A DNA stretch of 64,000 nucleotides from Podocnemis expansa (taxonomy: Eukaryota > Chordata > Testudines > Podocnemididae). Below the pieces are notes generated by a model that was given only the letters and a program-made list of their open reading frames with translations, had not been told where the DNA came from and ran no database searches. Shown here piece by piece: positions 47,471-60,000 of this stretch; position 1 is the first letter of the stretch; each line of letters opens with the position of its first letter. The stretch is from the NCBI GenBank assembly GCA_007922195.1, contig ML682028.1, positions 17,852,148-17,916,147 on the forward strand, read 5' to 3'. Both the position numbers and the translations under genes were made by a program.

Positions 47471-48825
47471 GTCACTGCACTGGGGCACCACTCCGGCTGG
47501 CGGAGACAGTGCTCGGGGCAAGAGCTGTCCCCCTCGGAGACCCACCCCCCAGCCTCCAAGCCACAGGCAGGACATGAATCCCTCCTGCGAACCATCTGCC
47601 GCCCTTTGCCCAGAGCACAGATGAGCATCCTGAAGCCTGAAAGGATCCCATCGACCTGCTGGGCAGCGAGGGAGTTGGAATCAGCAGTGCCCAGTTGTCA
47701 CCCACGGTCCCCTTGTTTTCCACTGACTAGAGGGATGCCTGCCTGGTAAGCAGGCAGCTCCACTCTGCGTCGGCCCAGTCCTGCAAGAGATTCCCCAGTC
47801 CCCAACAGCCAAACACCCCCCCACTGAGGCACCCGGGCCTGCTGCCCTCAGCCCTGTGAACCCAAGAACCACACCCCAGCAATGGATCAAAGCCCAGTCT
47901 GCCAAGCGCGGATACCTGCCCATTGTTCTTTAATTATTCAAACAATAATTGCAACCTTATTTAAAGTCTAGTCTTGCATTCACTGTGTTGCTGGCTGCCA
48001 AGCCCCACGCTCTGCTGGTAGATTTACAGCAGACCATGAGCCTGCTCTCACGTAGCCAATTCATTAAGTAAACACATTCATCAAGAGGTTTTCAGGTGTG
48101 CATCCAGAAAGACAGCGAGACTCCTTCCCTGCCGCCTTGGCCCCATCTCCTTTCATCCCTGCTGGAGCCAGCCAGGCTCCTGTGAGCAAGGAAATGGAAA
48201 TCACGCATGCCAATGCTCCGTGGCTGTATGGTCAGTCTGCCAGGGTCACACCTGGCACAGTAGTGCCCTGCCCTTCTATGCACAGAAGATGAAGAAAGCC
48301 ACCAAAAGTTAAGTGGGACGTAGCAAAACTCCACTGAGAGCCCTCCTGACTCAGGCTCACAAAAGGCTAGCATGCCAGCCATGAATGGGCCTGATGCACG
48401 GGTGATGTGCGCTGTGACAGCAAACCCCTGCTAGAAATGGTGTTAAAATGCCCAGCCTTGTCTAGCGCAGTGTCTCTCACCGACTAATCACTCTGTTATC
48501 TGAGCAGTTACTTTCAACACAAGGCTATAGACCACTGCAGCAAGGAATAGTCTACGGCAGCCTTACACTAACTGAGGCTCTCGGACAGAAAGCTCTGTCT
48601 GGAGAACTGGCCTGGGAAAGTGAGCTAACCTGTGGTTTAATCATGGCTGAGCAGGGGAGAAAAGGATCGCTGGGTACGCCTCCAGCACAAGTTTAGGATT
48701 GTCCCCTATCACGTACCTCTTGGGTGTTGCCCAGCCTGTCCCGCTGTGCTTAGCGCTGTTTGCCTTGCAATGCAGACAGGGCTTTAGATCAGTAGAGAGC
48801 CTGGGAAAGCAGCTTGTCTTTGTTG
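47471..48825. other. Non-coding stretch with a second AT-rich island
   Basis: C-rich to 47900, then the AT-rich island at 47925-48095, then unremarkable sequence. No gene recognised. Confidence 0.5.
47925..48095. promoter_or_regulatory. AT-rich island
   Basis: 'ttctttaattattcaaacaa' and 'caataattgcaaccttattt' sit within 40 bp, followed by 'gccaattcattaagtaaac'. It is non-repetitive and lies about 460 bp from the preceding island, so the two may be one regulatory cluster. Confidence 0.38.
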
Positions 48826-49205
48826 ACCAGGAATTCCTGACTTCTCCTGCCATTGCCAGCAACTCATGCTGTGATCTAGGGCAAGCCACTTCACCTCTCT
48901 TCCCCGATCTCCCCAAGTGCACAGCAATATTTACTTCTCTACATGCCAGGGGTCTGACAGAGAAGCAGTGATCTCCCTAACCCCCCTCTCCCCCAACACC
49001 CCTCCCGAATCTCCCAACACCTCCCCAATTGTCAGCCACTAATAGCATTATACCAATTTATTGTGCACTCCCAATACTCTCCCCACACACCCCCTAATTT
49101 CAAGTCCCAGGGAGAATACTGAAGAGAAGCTCAATCAACATTTGGGGAGCCTTTGGGATGCAGAGAGCACAGTATAAAACGCTGGGTATTAGCAGTATTA
49201 CAAAA
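48826..49205 (+). mobile_element. MIR-like SINE, body and tail split by about 140 bp
   Basis: The body at 48826-48965 shows 'gtgatctagggcaagccact' and 'tcacctctcttccccgatct'. The tail at 49105-49205 shows 'aagctcaatcaacatttggg', 'cctttgggatgcagagagca' and 'cagtataaaacgctgggtat'. Between them is C-rich sequence that is not part of the SINE. Confidence 0.65.
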
Positions 49206-52200
49206 TCAGCCCATGAAGCCTCCAAGTCTGACCAGTTTCTTCTTGAGACAGCTGCAAAACCTCCCCATCAGGCTAATGGCTGCTACTGTTCAACTGCTGT
49301 TTGACTAACTTCATGTTACTCTTCCCACAGCCTCATGCTGCAAGGTGCTGGCCCACTGCCCACTGCCAGTTTGCCATAGGGTCCCAGGGCACAGAAGGAT
49401 TGCAGGATGGGGTACAGCAGGAGAACTCGAGGGGTACAAATGCACAGTGTGCCTTGATTCCCCCCTTGGAGTCCCTGGCAAACCACACTGGTTTATCTCC
49501 CATTCCTCCTAGCAGGGTTACAGCCTCTTATCTTTTATCATCTGTATGGAGCTCTCCAACCTTTTCAAGAGACCACACAATCTGAGCAGGGCAGCAACAG
49601 ATTCTAATCCCCATGCAGCACCTGAGCTGCCCCATGGTAATACACGTCACCCTGCTGCTCCCAAGGTCTGGGCTCTGTGAGCACACTCAGTGCTGTAACC
49701 CTTGGAGGGCCTGAGCTAGGCTGATCCAGGAACTGTACCATGCCTAGCACAGTGCTGTGGGCTGCCGGTTGCACAACCCCTGTGAAATGTGGCCACTTTA
49801 TGAAGCCAGGTTCCCCTTTGCTGAAAACATTTGCTCAACTGACAAGTCAACGGATGTCATCATTTCCCCAGAAGCCTGCATCTCAAGTGGCCTCCCCTTC
49901 CCTCACACAGCCCTAGCACCTTCCCCTCTCAAGGTGGGCCAGAGATTCTGCTACCATGTTGTGCTAGCAGGTGTGGCTATGGTGACTGAATGACAGCTGA
50001 AGGCAGCTCTCAGAGTTGGCAGAAGTGAAAACCAGTCCTGGCTCAAGCATTCCTTGTCTACAGGGGGGAGCTGCTCCAGCCAGCTAAGGGGTGGAATTAA
50101 ACCAAGCTAGCTATTCCAGTACAGTCACCATGGAGACATTCTGGGACAAGAGTGGCCTGTCTAACTATAGCACCTTCCCATGTGAAGAAGGCCAGTAGCA
50201 GTGACCCCACATACGCACAAGGTCCCAGCTCCGCCCTCATTCAGCCCTGGGCTATGCCCCCAATTTCCAAGGGCAGAATTCAGAGGCAGGATGGGATCTG
50301 TCCAAGAGGATCACTTTTTCCTGACTGTTACTGCATTTTAATAGAACCATCACAGGCTGGGCCTGAGAGCAACAGCAGTTAATCATCACTCTTCACTTCA
50401 GCCTTCTGCTTCTTGGCCCAAATACCACACTGGCACATCTACAATGAAACATAAGACTACTGCTTCTGTGTCCAATGCACACCTTCTATCAACATAAAAC
50501 ACTCAAAACGTAAGTTAAAGTAACATTAATGTTGCAAAGTCGAGCATGCAGAAATTAGGAAAGGTCAAAAACAGAGCTGCTTGGGTAGCATTAATTGAGC
50601 CTTCCTGTGTTTTCTCATTATGAGATCATCTTACATTACCTGATCATGTACTATTTCTTCCACTCTAGGATCTGGCGCCTGGGCCTAGCCCAGCCTAGAG
50701 TATTCTGGAGATGCAGTTACAAAGGAAGAGCCCAGCTACACTCCAGTAGCTCTGGGTTAGAGCATGCTCAGCTCCTCTCAGCCATAAGAGCTGTAAGCAG
50801 TCAGCAAATGCTCAGTGAGGATGGATTCTTTGGAGACTTTAGCTGCTAAAATCAAAGCAACCTCTACTGAGTATGTGCAAACTGTCAGGACTTAAATTCT
50901 CATAGACTATTTCCCAGAGAGGCTCCCCCGCTATACAAACTGCAGCAGGGAAGCTGAAAATTACCAGAGCTCAGTCTGAATTGAAGCCTTTCAAAGTGAT
51001 TTTTCAAGGGCTCATCTCTTAGCCAGACCTGAATAGATTTCCGTGGAGATGACAAAGGCCTCCACACTACCAGATTTCAAGACCATGCTCCATACTGTGG
51101 GCACATTAGAGCTCAAAGAGAAAGCTGACAGAATTTTTTCAACATTGCAAAACAACAAATTTTTCTCTCACCCCAGTCTCAGGAACAGTGTACTGTTTTA
51201 GTGGAAACATTCAGAAAATAAAAATAAAATCAATCCAAGGAAGATGGGCTGCATAGAACATTTCAGCCCAAACAATTTACGTTTAGCTGCACTGTAAGCA
51301 ACTGAAAAGGGGCCTTATAATTGGAAGTAATAACCACAGTAATAGGTGGTGTCACCAGCTCTGTCCATAATATGGCTTTGAGTGCAAAGGACTGCTTGAG
51401 TTCCAATCTTAACACTGTCCCAAGTCACTTCCCATGTCTGGGGGCCAATTTTGCCATTTGCAAAATCGCCAGAATGATCAATGGCCATGCCAACTGCAAC
51501 ATCAATGCTCACTATAATTCTGTGCATATGTGCCAATGCACCTCCTACTCATGTCCCCATCCTGTAACATTTCCTCTCCCCGCAAAGCGAATTCCACAAG
51601 ATACGATTAGAGACATGCTTAGTAAAATGGTCATGTACCGTCAGTTTAGCACCTAGTAAAACTCCCTCAAATGGCAGTGGCCATAGAAAGCCCATTAAAG
51701 GGTTGGTGGCATCATAAATTGAAAGCACTTTACACCTGTCTGGTTTTTCTGTTGACTCTTCTCAAGCACTGAGTTTAACAAGAGACCTGTTCTCACTGGA
51801 GATCCAGGAGGAGCAAAGGTAATTCCCAAAGCAGCAAGACTGAGCAGCCAATACAGTGGGAGAGGGTGGGAGGCACTGATGCTAGGCTGAGCCTTAAGCT
51901 CATAACCACAGCTCATACAGGTTGGCCCCATCATCTGTCTCAGTCCATCACCGAATCATTCCTCTCACCTTCCCCTCCCCAAATGCTGTGTTAAAATTAG
52001 GAAGAGGGACCCTGTGGAGCTTGGCTCTATGCTGGAGTTCCCCTTTCGGCTCCCTCTGGCCTGCTTCCATCTCACACCTGCCTTTCCCACCGGATTTCCC
52101 CATCTCCATTCATTTCAGAAGCCTCTAAACCACATTCAGGTCTGGCTTTCAAAACGGAGCACCCAAGAGTTCAGTTGTCCCCTTGAACATGGGCTTAACT

Positions 52201-53439
52201 GACCACCTTGGTGTCAAAGAATCACACCAAGATTCAGAACCACAGGTGCTCTGTACTGCCAGCCCTGAGATGCACCCTTACGTGGAGTCACCACCTATGG
52301 ATAGGAGCAGGAAGGACATTCTACAGACCAGGCCTTCATTGCTATTTCCACAAGGAAATCCATCGGCAGGCTTGGTCAATAAACCTACTCCTCCCCTTTC
52401 CTAGAAGGCAACAACTACTGCCCAAGTCCATCTAACCTAAGCCAGTTGCTGTATTTATATCTCTAGACTGTGCAGCGGCTCTTAAACAACTGGAAAGCCT
52501 TACTAAGGGAGTTCAGAGCTAAGTGTCACCTTGTTACTACAAGGAGGGGCCGCAGATGATCAGGGGAAGGACTTCCCACTAGTGAACTCAAACTACCAGC
52601 CATTCCTGCCATCTGTCAGAGGAGATGTAAATCACGGCCAGTGCTCTGCATGCCAGCCTACACTAGGTTCAATGGCAAGCCAAAGCAGGTCTGGAGGGCA
52701 GTGTGTGGCCAAACTGCAGTTTAGATAGGACTAACCATTATGTATCTTTATGGAGAAGTCATGGAGTGGACTGTCCTCATCCTGTGAGCCTCTCCATTGT
52801 GCACTGCAGGACCTGTGCTCCTAGGGCCACATCCAAAATTCACCAAGGCTGACAGAAGTCTTTCCACAGATACCTGTGGGCTTCAGATGACACCTTTCAA
52901 GTAGGTGCTGTTGTCTCCTACCCAGGAAGGCGACACAATAGTTATTGCTCCAAAGCAGTGGCACAAGCTGTAGGAGGGGAAGTAATGATAAGCGCCCAAG
53001 AGGGCAGAGCCGCACTGTAAGTCCCTGGGATATGAAGTTAACCAGCTACCCCTGCCACTCTTTGACCCTCCCATCAGCGTTCTCCTTCCAGGGGCATGAG
53101 AGTTGAGCTGAACAGACAGCCCAGATAAGAGCACTGAGCCCCAAGCCCCTCCCTACACAGCACAGGAGGGCAGTTATTACAACACAACTCAGATTCTAAC
53201 TGCACTTTCCCAGAGAGAGGAAATGGCTGGAAGAGCAGTCTGTTTGGAAATGCTTCGAAGAAGCTGCTCTTGAGGAGCTCTCCAAAACTGATTAAAGATT
53301 AAGCAAGAGCCTTGTCTACACTTCACAACAATTGTCCTCTGCTCCCTCTCTTGCACACAAGGGAAAGGAGAGGGGAGGGGCAGAGGAAGCCTGGGAGCTG
53401 CCACCGATTCCATTTATTAGGGTCCATCCCTGCCATCAC
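49206..53439. other. Non-coding stretch with one SINE piece
   Basis: A MIR piece lies at 51385-51510. AT-richer sequence at 50450-50650 and 51000-51260 is not repetitive but lacks clear motif clusters. No gene recognised. Confidence 0.5.
51385..51510 (+). mobile_element. MIR-like SINE piece
   Basis: 'cttgagttccaatcttaaca', 'tgtcccaagtcacttcccat' and 'caattttgccatttgcaaaa' keep MIR order. The 73-codon minus-strand frame covering it is therefore not a gene. Confidence 0.6.
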
Positions 53440-53950
53440 CTAAAAGGGAGGTGGGTCAGGAGTGCCAGGCACAAGGAGGTCAATTACTTCAGCTGGAAAT
53501 GTTATTACAAGTCAAAATTTATTGTCACTGGGCCACATTAGCACTGGCACAGAGGACATTAGGTTGCACCCCAACTGAACAAGCAGATAAATTAAAGACA
53601 TCTGGAGAGCAGAATGAAGGGAGAGATTATTAATGCTGAAATTTAGAAGCCAAGGTCTGAGCCACGAATCCATCAGCGCCACTAGTTACGTCCAATAAAT
53701 TAGGCGAGATAAGGATTGAAGGATGATGTATTAAAGTCAACGTTTGTTTGGGAGTTAGCACATGGGTTCTGCAGTATTCTTCCCCTTGAGTATTTAACCC
53801 GGTCGGTACACAAGACACACTAAACCCAGCTGGTGGACTAGGACTACTGCGCTCAGGGGAGGCGTCTGCTGACAGATTTCCCAGAGGCTGTACACATGGA
53901 GAATGCACGCTGCTATGCAGCTTGATGCTGGCTGTTATTCTCCAGGTGAG
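53440..53950. promoter_or_regulatory. Long AT-richer unique island
   Basis: Words such as 'gaggtcaattacttcagctg', 'gcagataaattaaagac', 'gagattattaatgctg', 'gtccaataaattaggcg' and 'gatgatgtattaaagtc' occur in non-repetitive DNA. It is a candidate conserved element of about 500 bp. Confidence 0.38.
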
Positions 53951-54356
53951 CAATACCCCTTGCTAGTCCAGGCCTGATCACCAGCCCTGATTGCTTGGTT
54001 GACTTCACTCCCCTGGCTACGAAAGATCTCACCCCACCCTGCACTCCAAGCTCTGCCATCAGCCTCAAACCACCCAGAAAACCCTCCCTGCTAATTCACC
54101 ACCTTGCAGAAGCCCCCCCTTATTCCAGTCCTGCACCTGACCCCAGCTCACCCACTGCCAGCCAAGTCTGGCCTGCCCAGCCCTGTGCTAACTGTGCTGA
54201 ACACTAGGCCTGGTCACTGGGGGAGGACATGCTGTGATGTACAAAGACGCACAAAGGACAAGCTGGACATGACCCGCTTCGTGTTCTCCCATGATTGCAG
54301 GCTGCTGAAGCAGAAAGGTAAATGCATTAAACAGCAGCGTAAGCCACTGAATAGAG

Positions 54357-54543
54357 CAAGGGTCTCAATCTCACAGCCCATGGGCCACACGTGTCCACTA
54401 AATTATTTCCTGCGGTCCACAATGACACTATCGTTGTCAATATTTGCAATATCATTATATGAAAAGGTTTCAGTGGTACAGCCCTCGGGCTAATGTACTA
54501 GTCCTCATGTGGCCTTTGTGGTGATTTGAGTTTGAGACCCCTG
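54357..54543 (+). mobile_element. hAT MITE, 187 bp (copy 2)
   Basis: Ends CAAGGGTCTCAATC and GAGTTTGAGACCCCTG pair as inverted repeats. The flanks GAATAGAG and AAACAGAA agree at only 5 of 8 bases, so the target duplication is decayed or one flank has changed. It is collinear with the copy at 37921-38105. Confidence 0.85.
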
Positions 54544-54834
54544 AAACAGAAGGTGCTGGCAGGACAGGGGGAACAGCACGATTTAGATGACCTAGTGCCC
54601 AGCATGGGCAAAGAGATCAAGCATGGCCCCATTCCCATCTCCCCACAGCTAATCATATCAGAACCACAGCCCTGCTTGGGCCAGCCAGGAGGCCCCTGCA
54701 ATGGCAGTCACAATCAATCCTGGTAGCGGGTGCTGCCTGAAAACCTGACTTCCCGAGCCATCTTCCTTCTGCAGCCTACCAGAGCCCCTTTTAGGATGTG
54801 CCACAAGCTGCGTTCTTGCAGCCAGGGGCAGTGA

Positions 54835-54920
54835 CATCTAGAGGCCATGCAGTGAGTCAGTGGCACAGCAAGGAACAGACACCAGGGATCCTAACTCCAG
54901 TCCAGCACCTGCTTTGGGGG
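54835..54920 (-). mobile_element. MIR-like SINE piece, reverse orientation
   Basis: 'catgcagtgagtcagtggca', 'caaggaacagacaccaggga' and 'cctaactccagtccagcacc' are the inverted SINE body near its head. Confidence 0.55.
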
Positions 54921-55874
54921 ACTGCCGCAGCCTGGGTGTTTATGGCCCATGGGCAGGGCCAAGTCAGTTCTCCATGGTGACTCATGATACACTGCTTCTG
55001 TAGCAGCTCCCAGGTCGCACTGGTGTGTCACACCAAGTGAAGTACAGGTGACACCCACAAACACCCTCCATCTGTGTGTGTGTGTTTGGAGTGGCTCCAG
55101 AGCCAAATCACTTCCAGCTGCCCAGTTACTTTCCGTAATTAAAGCTCAGGACCCACTCACGGGCCTTTCAGACTCCACAAGGACAGAACGTCTGTGACCT
55201 TTGCCCCAACCCTCCTAGTTCCAACCTCCTTAACTCCTTACCGGCCTGGGATTAAGCTGGCTGAGTAGGTCACTCAGGGACTCATAAACATGCCAAGAAC
55301 ATCCATAACGATCAGCCAGGACAGAGCCCATATGGACTGTGACCTCTGGTCCTTTGCCTCCATGGAAACATACAGGCCACAGAACAAGGGTCGGGGCTCC
55401 TCCAGCTGCTGCCAAGAAGATTATTGTCTTCTCCTGAGTCTGGGACTGGCAGGGCGGGGCAGTTGGGAGGGCAGGGAATCGACAGCCATCCGCTAGGTCT
55501 TGTAGCACCCAGCATCACACATCAGCTCAATATTGATTGAACAGGAGGCAGGTGCTACCAAACAAGATGAGGCGCATTGCAGGCAGGAGCTAAGAGTCTA
55601 GCAGACAATGGGAAGAAAGCAGGTCTGTCACCAGTCCAAAGCGCCAGGTTCCCAGGGATCCTTCAACACAGGAATTATAATGGGTCACCACTCATGCTCC
55701 CCATCTGTGCCACAGCACAGCCAGGGGAAGCAAGGAGGGCAGGGCAGTAAGTCAGGGGCTGGGAGTCAAGATGGCTGGAACCTCGGGCCAGCTGAGGGGA
55801 GCATCACTTCCTGGCTTCAGCTGAAGTTAGCAGGAGCTGGAAGTGCTCCGCAAATTGGGGAGAACGGCTCTTCA

Positions 55875-55990
55875 GCTGGCTATGTGTCTCAGCTTCACCA
55901 TTTGTAAATAAGCGCTAACTATATTCATTTCTCTTATAGGAGGCTAAATTGATTGATGTCTAAGAAGTGCTTTGAACTGAGCTGGAAGGG
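55875..55990 (+). mobile_element. MIR-like SINE 3' half
   Basis: 'tctcagcttcaccatttgta', 'aggctaaattgattgatgtc' and 'aagaagtgctttgaactgag' match the last part of the SINE, including its LINE-like tail. Confidence 0.65.
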
Positions 55991-56763
55991 GCCAGGGTGA
56001 AAGCAGCTCAGAGCAAAATTGGAGGGGACCCACCTCATAGACTGGCCTTATGGGAGCACTGCATTTGCTCGTGACCCCCAGAACAAAGTTGGCTCATCAG
56101 GGTCATGAGCTGGCCTCTAAACGATACTAGAAAACCTGGATTTTGGGGGAGGCAGCAGCATATTCAATCCTCTGCCATGGCTCTCCCAGATATTTCAGAG
56201 AAACATGGCTGGTGACAAGGAACATTGAATGAACATGCCGTGCCACACCACTAGCCAGGGGGGATCTGAGCCCACAGGCTAGTCGTTAAGATCTCCCTGG
56301 GGCAGCAAAGCCATACAGGGGCAGCAGTAGGCTGACTCCCCCAACATTAGTGCAAAGTTAGTTCCAGCAGCTGGGCATGCAATATGTAGACAGGCAGGAT
56401 TCGAGTGGCTAGGAAATAAAATGTGTCCTTTGGAGATTTGCCAGAGGCAAAACTACAAAAGTGGCACTTCTCTTGGAATTAGATTGGCTTGCCCCACTAG
56501 AGGGGAGAGATCCCGAGGCTAAGGGGCAATGAGTATAAAGCCTGGGAAGGCCCCTCTGGGAACAGTGCAGGGGACACTTTCAGGGCTGAGGTGCACTCAT
56601 TCTTGATGTAAACACATGCCTCCTTCTGTATTTCGGACCAGGAGTCGGGCCCATCAATTACCAGGTTAGTTCCCTGCTCTCTTCTGTACCAGCCAGACAC
56701 CCACTCCCCTTCCAGCCTCCTTGAAGCCCCTGCTTGCCAGCCACCCAGCTGAATCTGTCTCAG

Positions 56764-57042
56764 TAGAGCCATGCAAATCCACGGATATCCGCAAATATCT
56801 GCCTTATATCCGCATCCGCGGATAAAACACGGATATCCATGGACCATTTCTTGCAGATGCAGATCAGATACGGATTCACATATTTTTATCTGCACAGAGC
56901 TAGAGCCCTGCAAATATGTGGATATCCACGGATATCCACACTATAGCCGCAATCCGCAGATACAACAAGGATATCCATGGACCATTTCTTGCAGATGCAG
57001 ATTGGATATGGATCCACTTATTTGTATCCGTGCACGGCTCTA
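56764..57042. mobile_element. Head-to-tail dimer of a short hAT MITE
   Basis: Two homologous units, 56764-56902 and 56901-57042, lie head to tail. Each begins TAGAGCC(A/C)TGCAAAT and ends with its complement-like CACGGCTCTA or CACAGAGCTA. Both contain 'ggatatccatggaccatttc' followed by 'ttgcagatgcaga'. The outer flanks TGTCTCAG (56756-56763) and TGGCTCAG (57043-57050) agree at 7 of 8 bases, so a single 8-bp duplication surrounds the pair. The units are rich in the palindrome GGATATCC. No coding capacity. Confidence 0.8.
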
Positions 57043-60000
57043 TGGCTCAGCTCCCCACTATCTGAACAGCCTTCACCAGCAGCCAGCTGCAGCTGCCACG
57101 TTTGCTGATCCTCTCCAAGAGAAGCAACGTCAGTGCCAGAGAAGCTTGATCAGTGCCTTTTGCCCTGCTCCATGTTTGAGGGTAGAGGCTCCCCTTGGCC
57201 TGCAGTTCCCTGTCTGTCAGCCGATGCCAGGCGTAGCAAGGAGCCAACTATGCTCATTTCACTTGTCACAGGGTCATGATTGGGATTGTTCCCAGAAATG
57301 AGTGTGCTCGGCTGTTCCTCTCTCCCTCAATTCCCTGGTGCTGCTTGCTCAGCCCATAGAAGACGCTGCACATGGAGTTGCCTGGCATCCATACCATTCC
57401 TTCTCCTTCCTCTGGGCCCTCTGGGCAGCATGATGATGGCACCAGTTTGGTCCCACTCCTACGATGACCTGAACAACTGGCATTCCTTCCCACCTGTCCC
57501 TACTGTCAGCTACCTGCCATGAAGCCACCTGGGGTGCCAAACTCTGCCTCCACCGTCAGAGACCCCATGGCTCAGGGAAACTGCCCCAGCAGCCAGGAGA
57601 ACAGATTAGTCTCTCTACTCTATCTGCCACAGGATACAAAGCATGCCTAACGACTTCGCTGGAGTGATTCAGCCTGGGAGAACAGGGCTCTGGAGACAGG
57701 AGAGCACACCTGCAATGGGAAAGTAAGAATGGGGACACGCATGAGGCCACGAGAACAGCTCTCTTCATGGTCCCTATCCCAGCTTTACACCACATGCGCA
57801 AAGCAGGGCTCACCCCTACCAGTGGGGGCAGCAGGATGGCACACACCTCACTGCCTGGTGCAACAAGGTCACAGGAGACCATGACACAGAACCCCTTGCA
57901 GGACAAGAGATGGGAGGCCGCTGGGGCCCTGGGAGCAGGAGGGAGCAGAGCCCAGCACTAGCTCAGAGTATTTCCAGGTCCTGGCTCAGTCACCAGATTG
58001 CCAGCAGGTGACGTCAGCCCAAGCTGGGCCTGGCTGAGTGGGAGAGGGGTAGGCAGAGTCCCTTCTTCCAGAATGACAGAATCCATGTCCACTCAGGGCT
58101 CTGGGAACTCCAAGATCATCTCCTTGGGCAGCAAGTGCCCAGCTGCTGAGCCATGCTGTCTCTGTTCATGAGTCCCCACCCAGCCCAAGGGCCACTGAAT
58201 TCCTGATCTACTATCTGACAGATGATCTTGGGAGCATCTCCCCAAGGCGGTAGAAGCTGCATGGCCAGCATGACACACTGCCTTTGACCATTATTTGCAT
58301 GGGTATCAAGAACAGGGCAGGCATGGAGAGAGAAGAGATCCAGTCATTCCACACAGGAGGAGAGCTTACAGGGCTGCACACTGGGGACAGGCCTCCCAAT
58401 TGGAACCAACTCGCTGCAAATTTGAAGCAGCCTAACTTGGCAGCTGACTGATTTGGGATTTATTTAAACACTTTTCACACTCTGGACTTTAATCATCTCA
58501 TTTTTGTGACCTCCACAGAGCACCTCCCCTTCACTTCCCACAGTCAGGCCGCAAGCAAAGTTCAGGGGGACACAACAGGAGCTCCCCTAAACAAGTGCAT
58601 GCCTGTGTGAATATGAAACACCAGCCCTACTTCCCACACAGAGGATTTGTCCTGCTCCTTACAGTGCAGTGTGATGGGGGAGGGAAAACCCCCTCTTGTG
58701 CCTGCTGTGCTTGTCTTCAAGTTAGCACAAACTTACAAGGAATCAGACAGCCTTTCTGCTCCATCACTACCGCATGGTGGGCTGCCCATGGCTGCGAGTG
58801 GCACTGAAGCCCTTTCTAAGAGGGCTAAAAGTGAGGTGGGAAAGGCCAGAGGCTAAGCTGAGTAACGTCGGGAAGTCAGCCCAGCACGAGATGGTTACAA
58901 TGCAGGTAGGTTGCAGGTTGCAATCAGACTTGGGGGGAGGGGGGATGTCTCCAGGATGCCCTTCTTCCCCGTTATGGGAAAACAAATAGCAGCATTCAGG
59001 GTCACCTCCTTTGCTCTATTTCACCTGCCCTGCAGCACTCCAACCCACCCCACACACACTTTGGGGCACGCTGCTGGGTGCCACCATTCTATCTAATCAC
59101 TTTCCTAGTGAGGCTCTAACACTGGCTTAACAGCACATCCCCACTCTGGGGCCATGCCAAGGGCTTGTGGTGAGAGGGGAAGCTGGTCTCTGGCTGGGCA
59201 GAGAGCGCTTGGGGCAACCAGCTCTCAGTGAACATAAGGCTTGCAACACATTTCTTATTCACCCTCCAAGGAGCCTGACATTGCCCAGACCTCCACTCCC
59301 ATCCTTGCCCCCTTCTCCGCACGGCCCATCAGCGCTGCCCCAGCCCACCCCTGCAATCTGCACCCCACCAGGGAAATCAGACAGGCTTCAGGAAAGAAAG
59401 CAGCTGCAAGGCCTGGACACTCCAACTTTTCATGGGGGCTTTTGCTGGGCTGGGAAGCTTCACTCCAGGAGCAGAGAAGGGGACTGTGACCAGGCAAACC
59501 CATCAGATCCAGTGCCTGGCTTCCTTGCTGGTGTGCCAGAACAAACCCCTGAGTGTGTAAGGGGGAGCGAATGTGCTCAGGGATGGGCAGCTGATCCAGC
59601 CTCTCTGGTAGACAGGTGTAAGTCCAGAGTAACCCCACTAGGCTCACAGGAGCTGGGCCTGGAACCAGGGCACCCTGACCTTGTGTTTCAGCTTCTCCTG
59701 CCAGCGCTCAAGGAAAGTAAATATTTGCACTTACTCAGACTCTGGAGCAAGGATGACCAGGTCTTCATCTCCAGCCCAGCCCTGGGCAGCAGGAATGCAG
59801 CGGGTCTAAGACTCAATTCTCAGCATGACAAACCTGGCTCCCCCTTCACCCTCCAGAACACGGACACTCACTTGCAGCTGCCCAAGTCCTCACCTCTTGT
59901 GGATGTCAACTTCCAAGGGCACGGGAGGGAGGCAGCTCCCCACTCCTTGGGCAGCAGGCACACAGAGCCAGTGGAGGGGGGAGCTCAGGATACCTGTGAG

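Larger units (their letters stand above)
53951..56763. other. Non-coding stretch with a MITE and two SINE pieces
   Basis: Holds the hAT MITE at 54357 and SINE pieces at 54835 and 55875. The 53995-54200 part is C-rich. Nothing coding is recognised. Confidence 0.5.

Noticed and set aside
51315..51536. Minus-strand frame with an ordinary-looking protein
   Set aside because: It covers a MIR-like SINE read backwards.
56771..57301. 176-codon frame with an internal peptide repeat
   Set aside because: The repeat comes from the two MITE units, not from a real protein.
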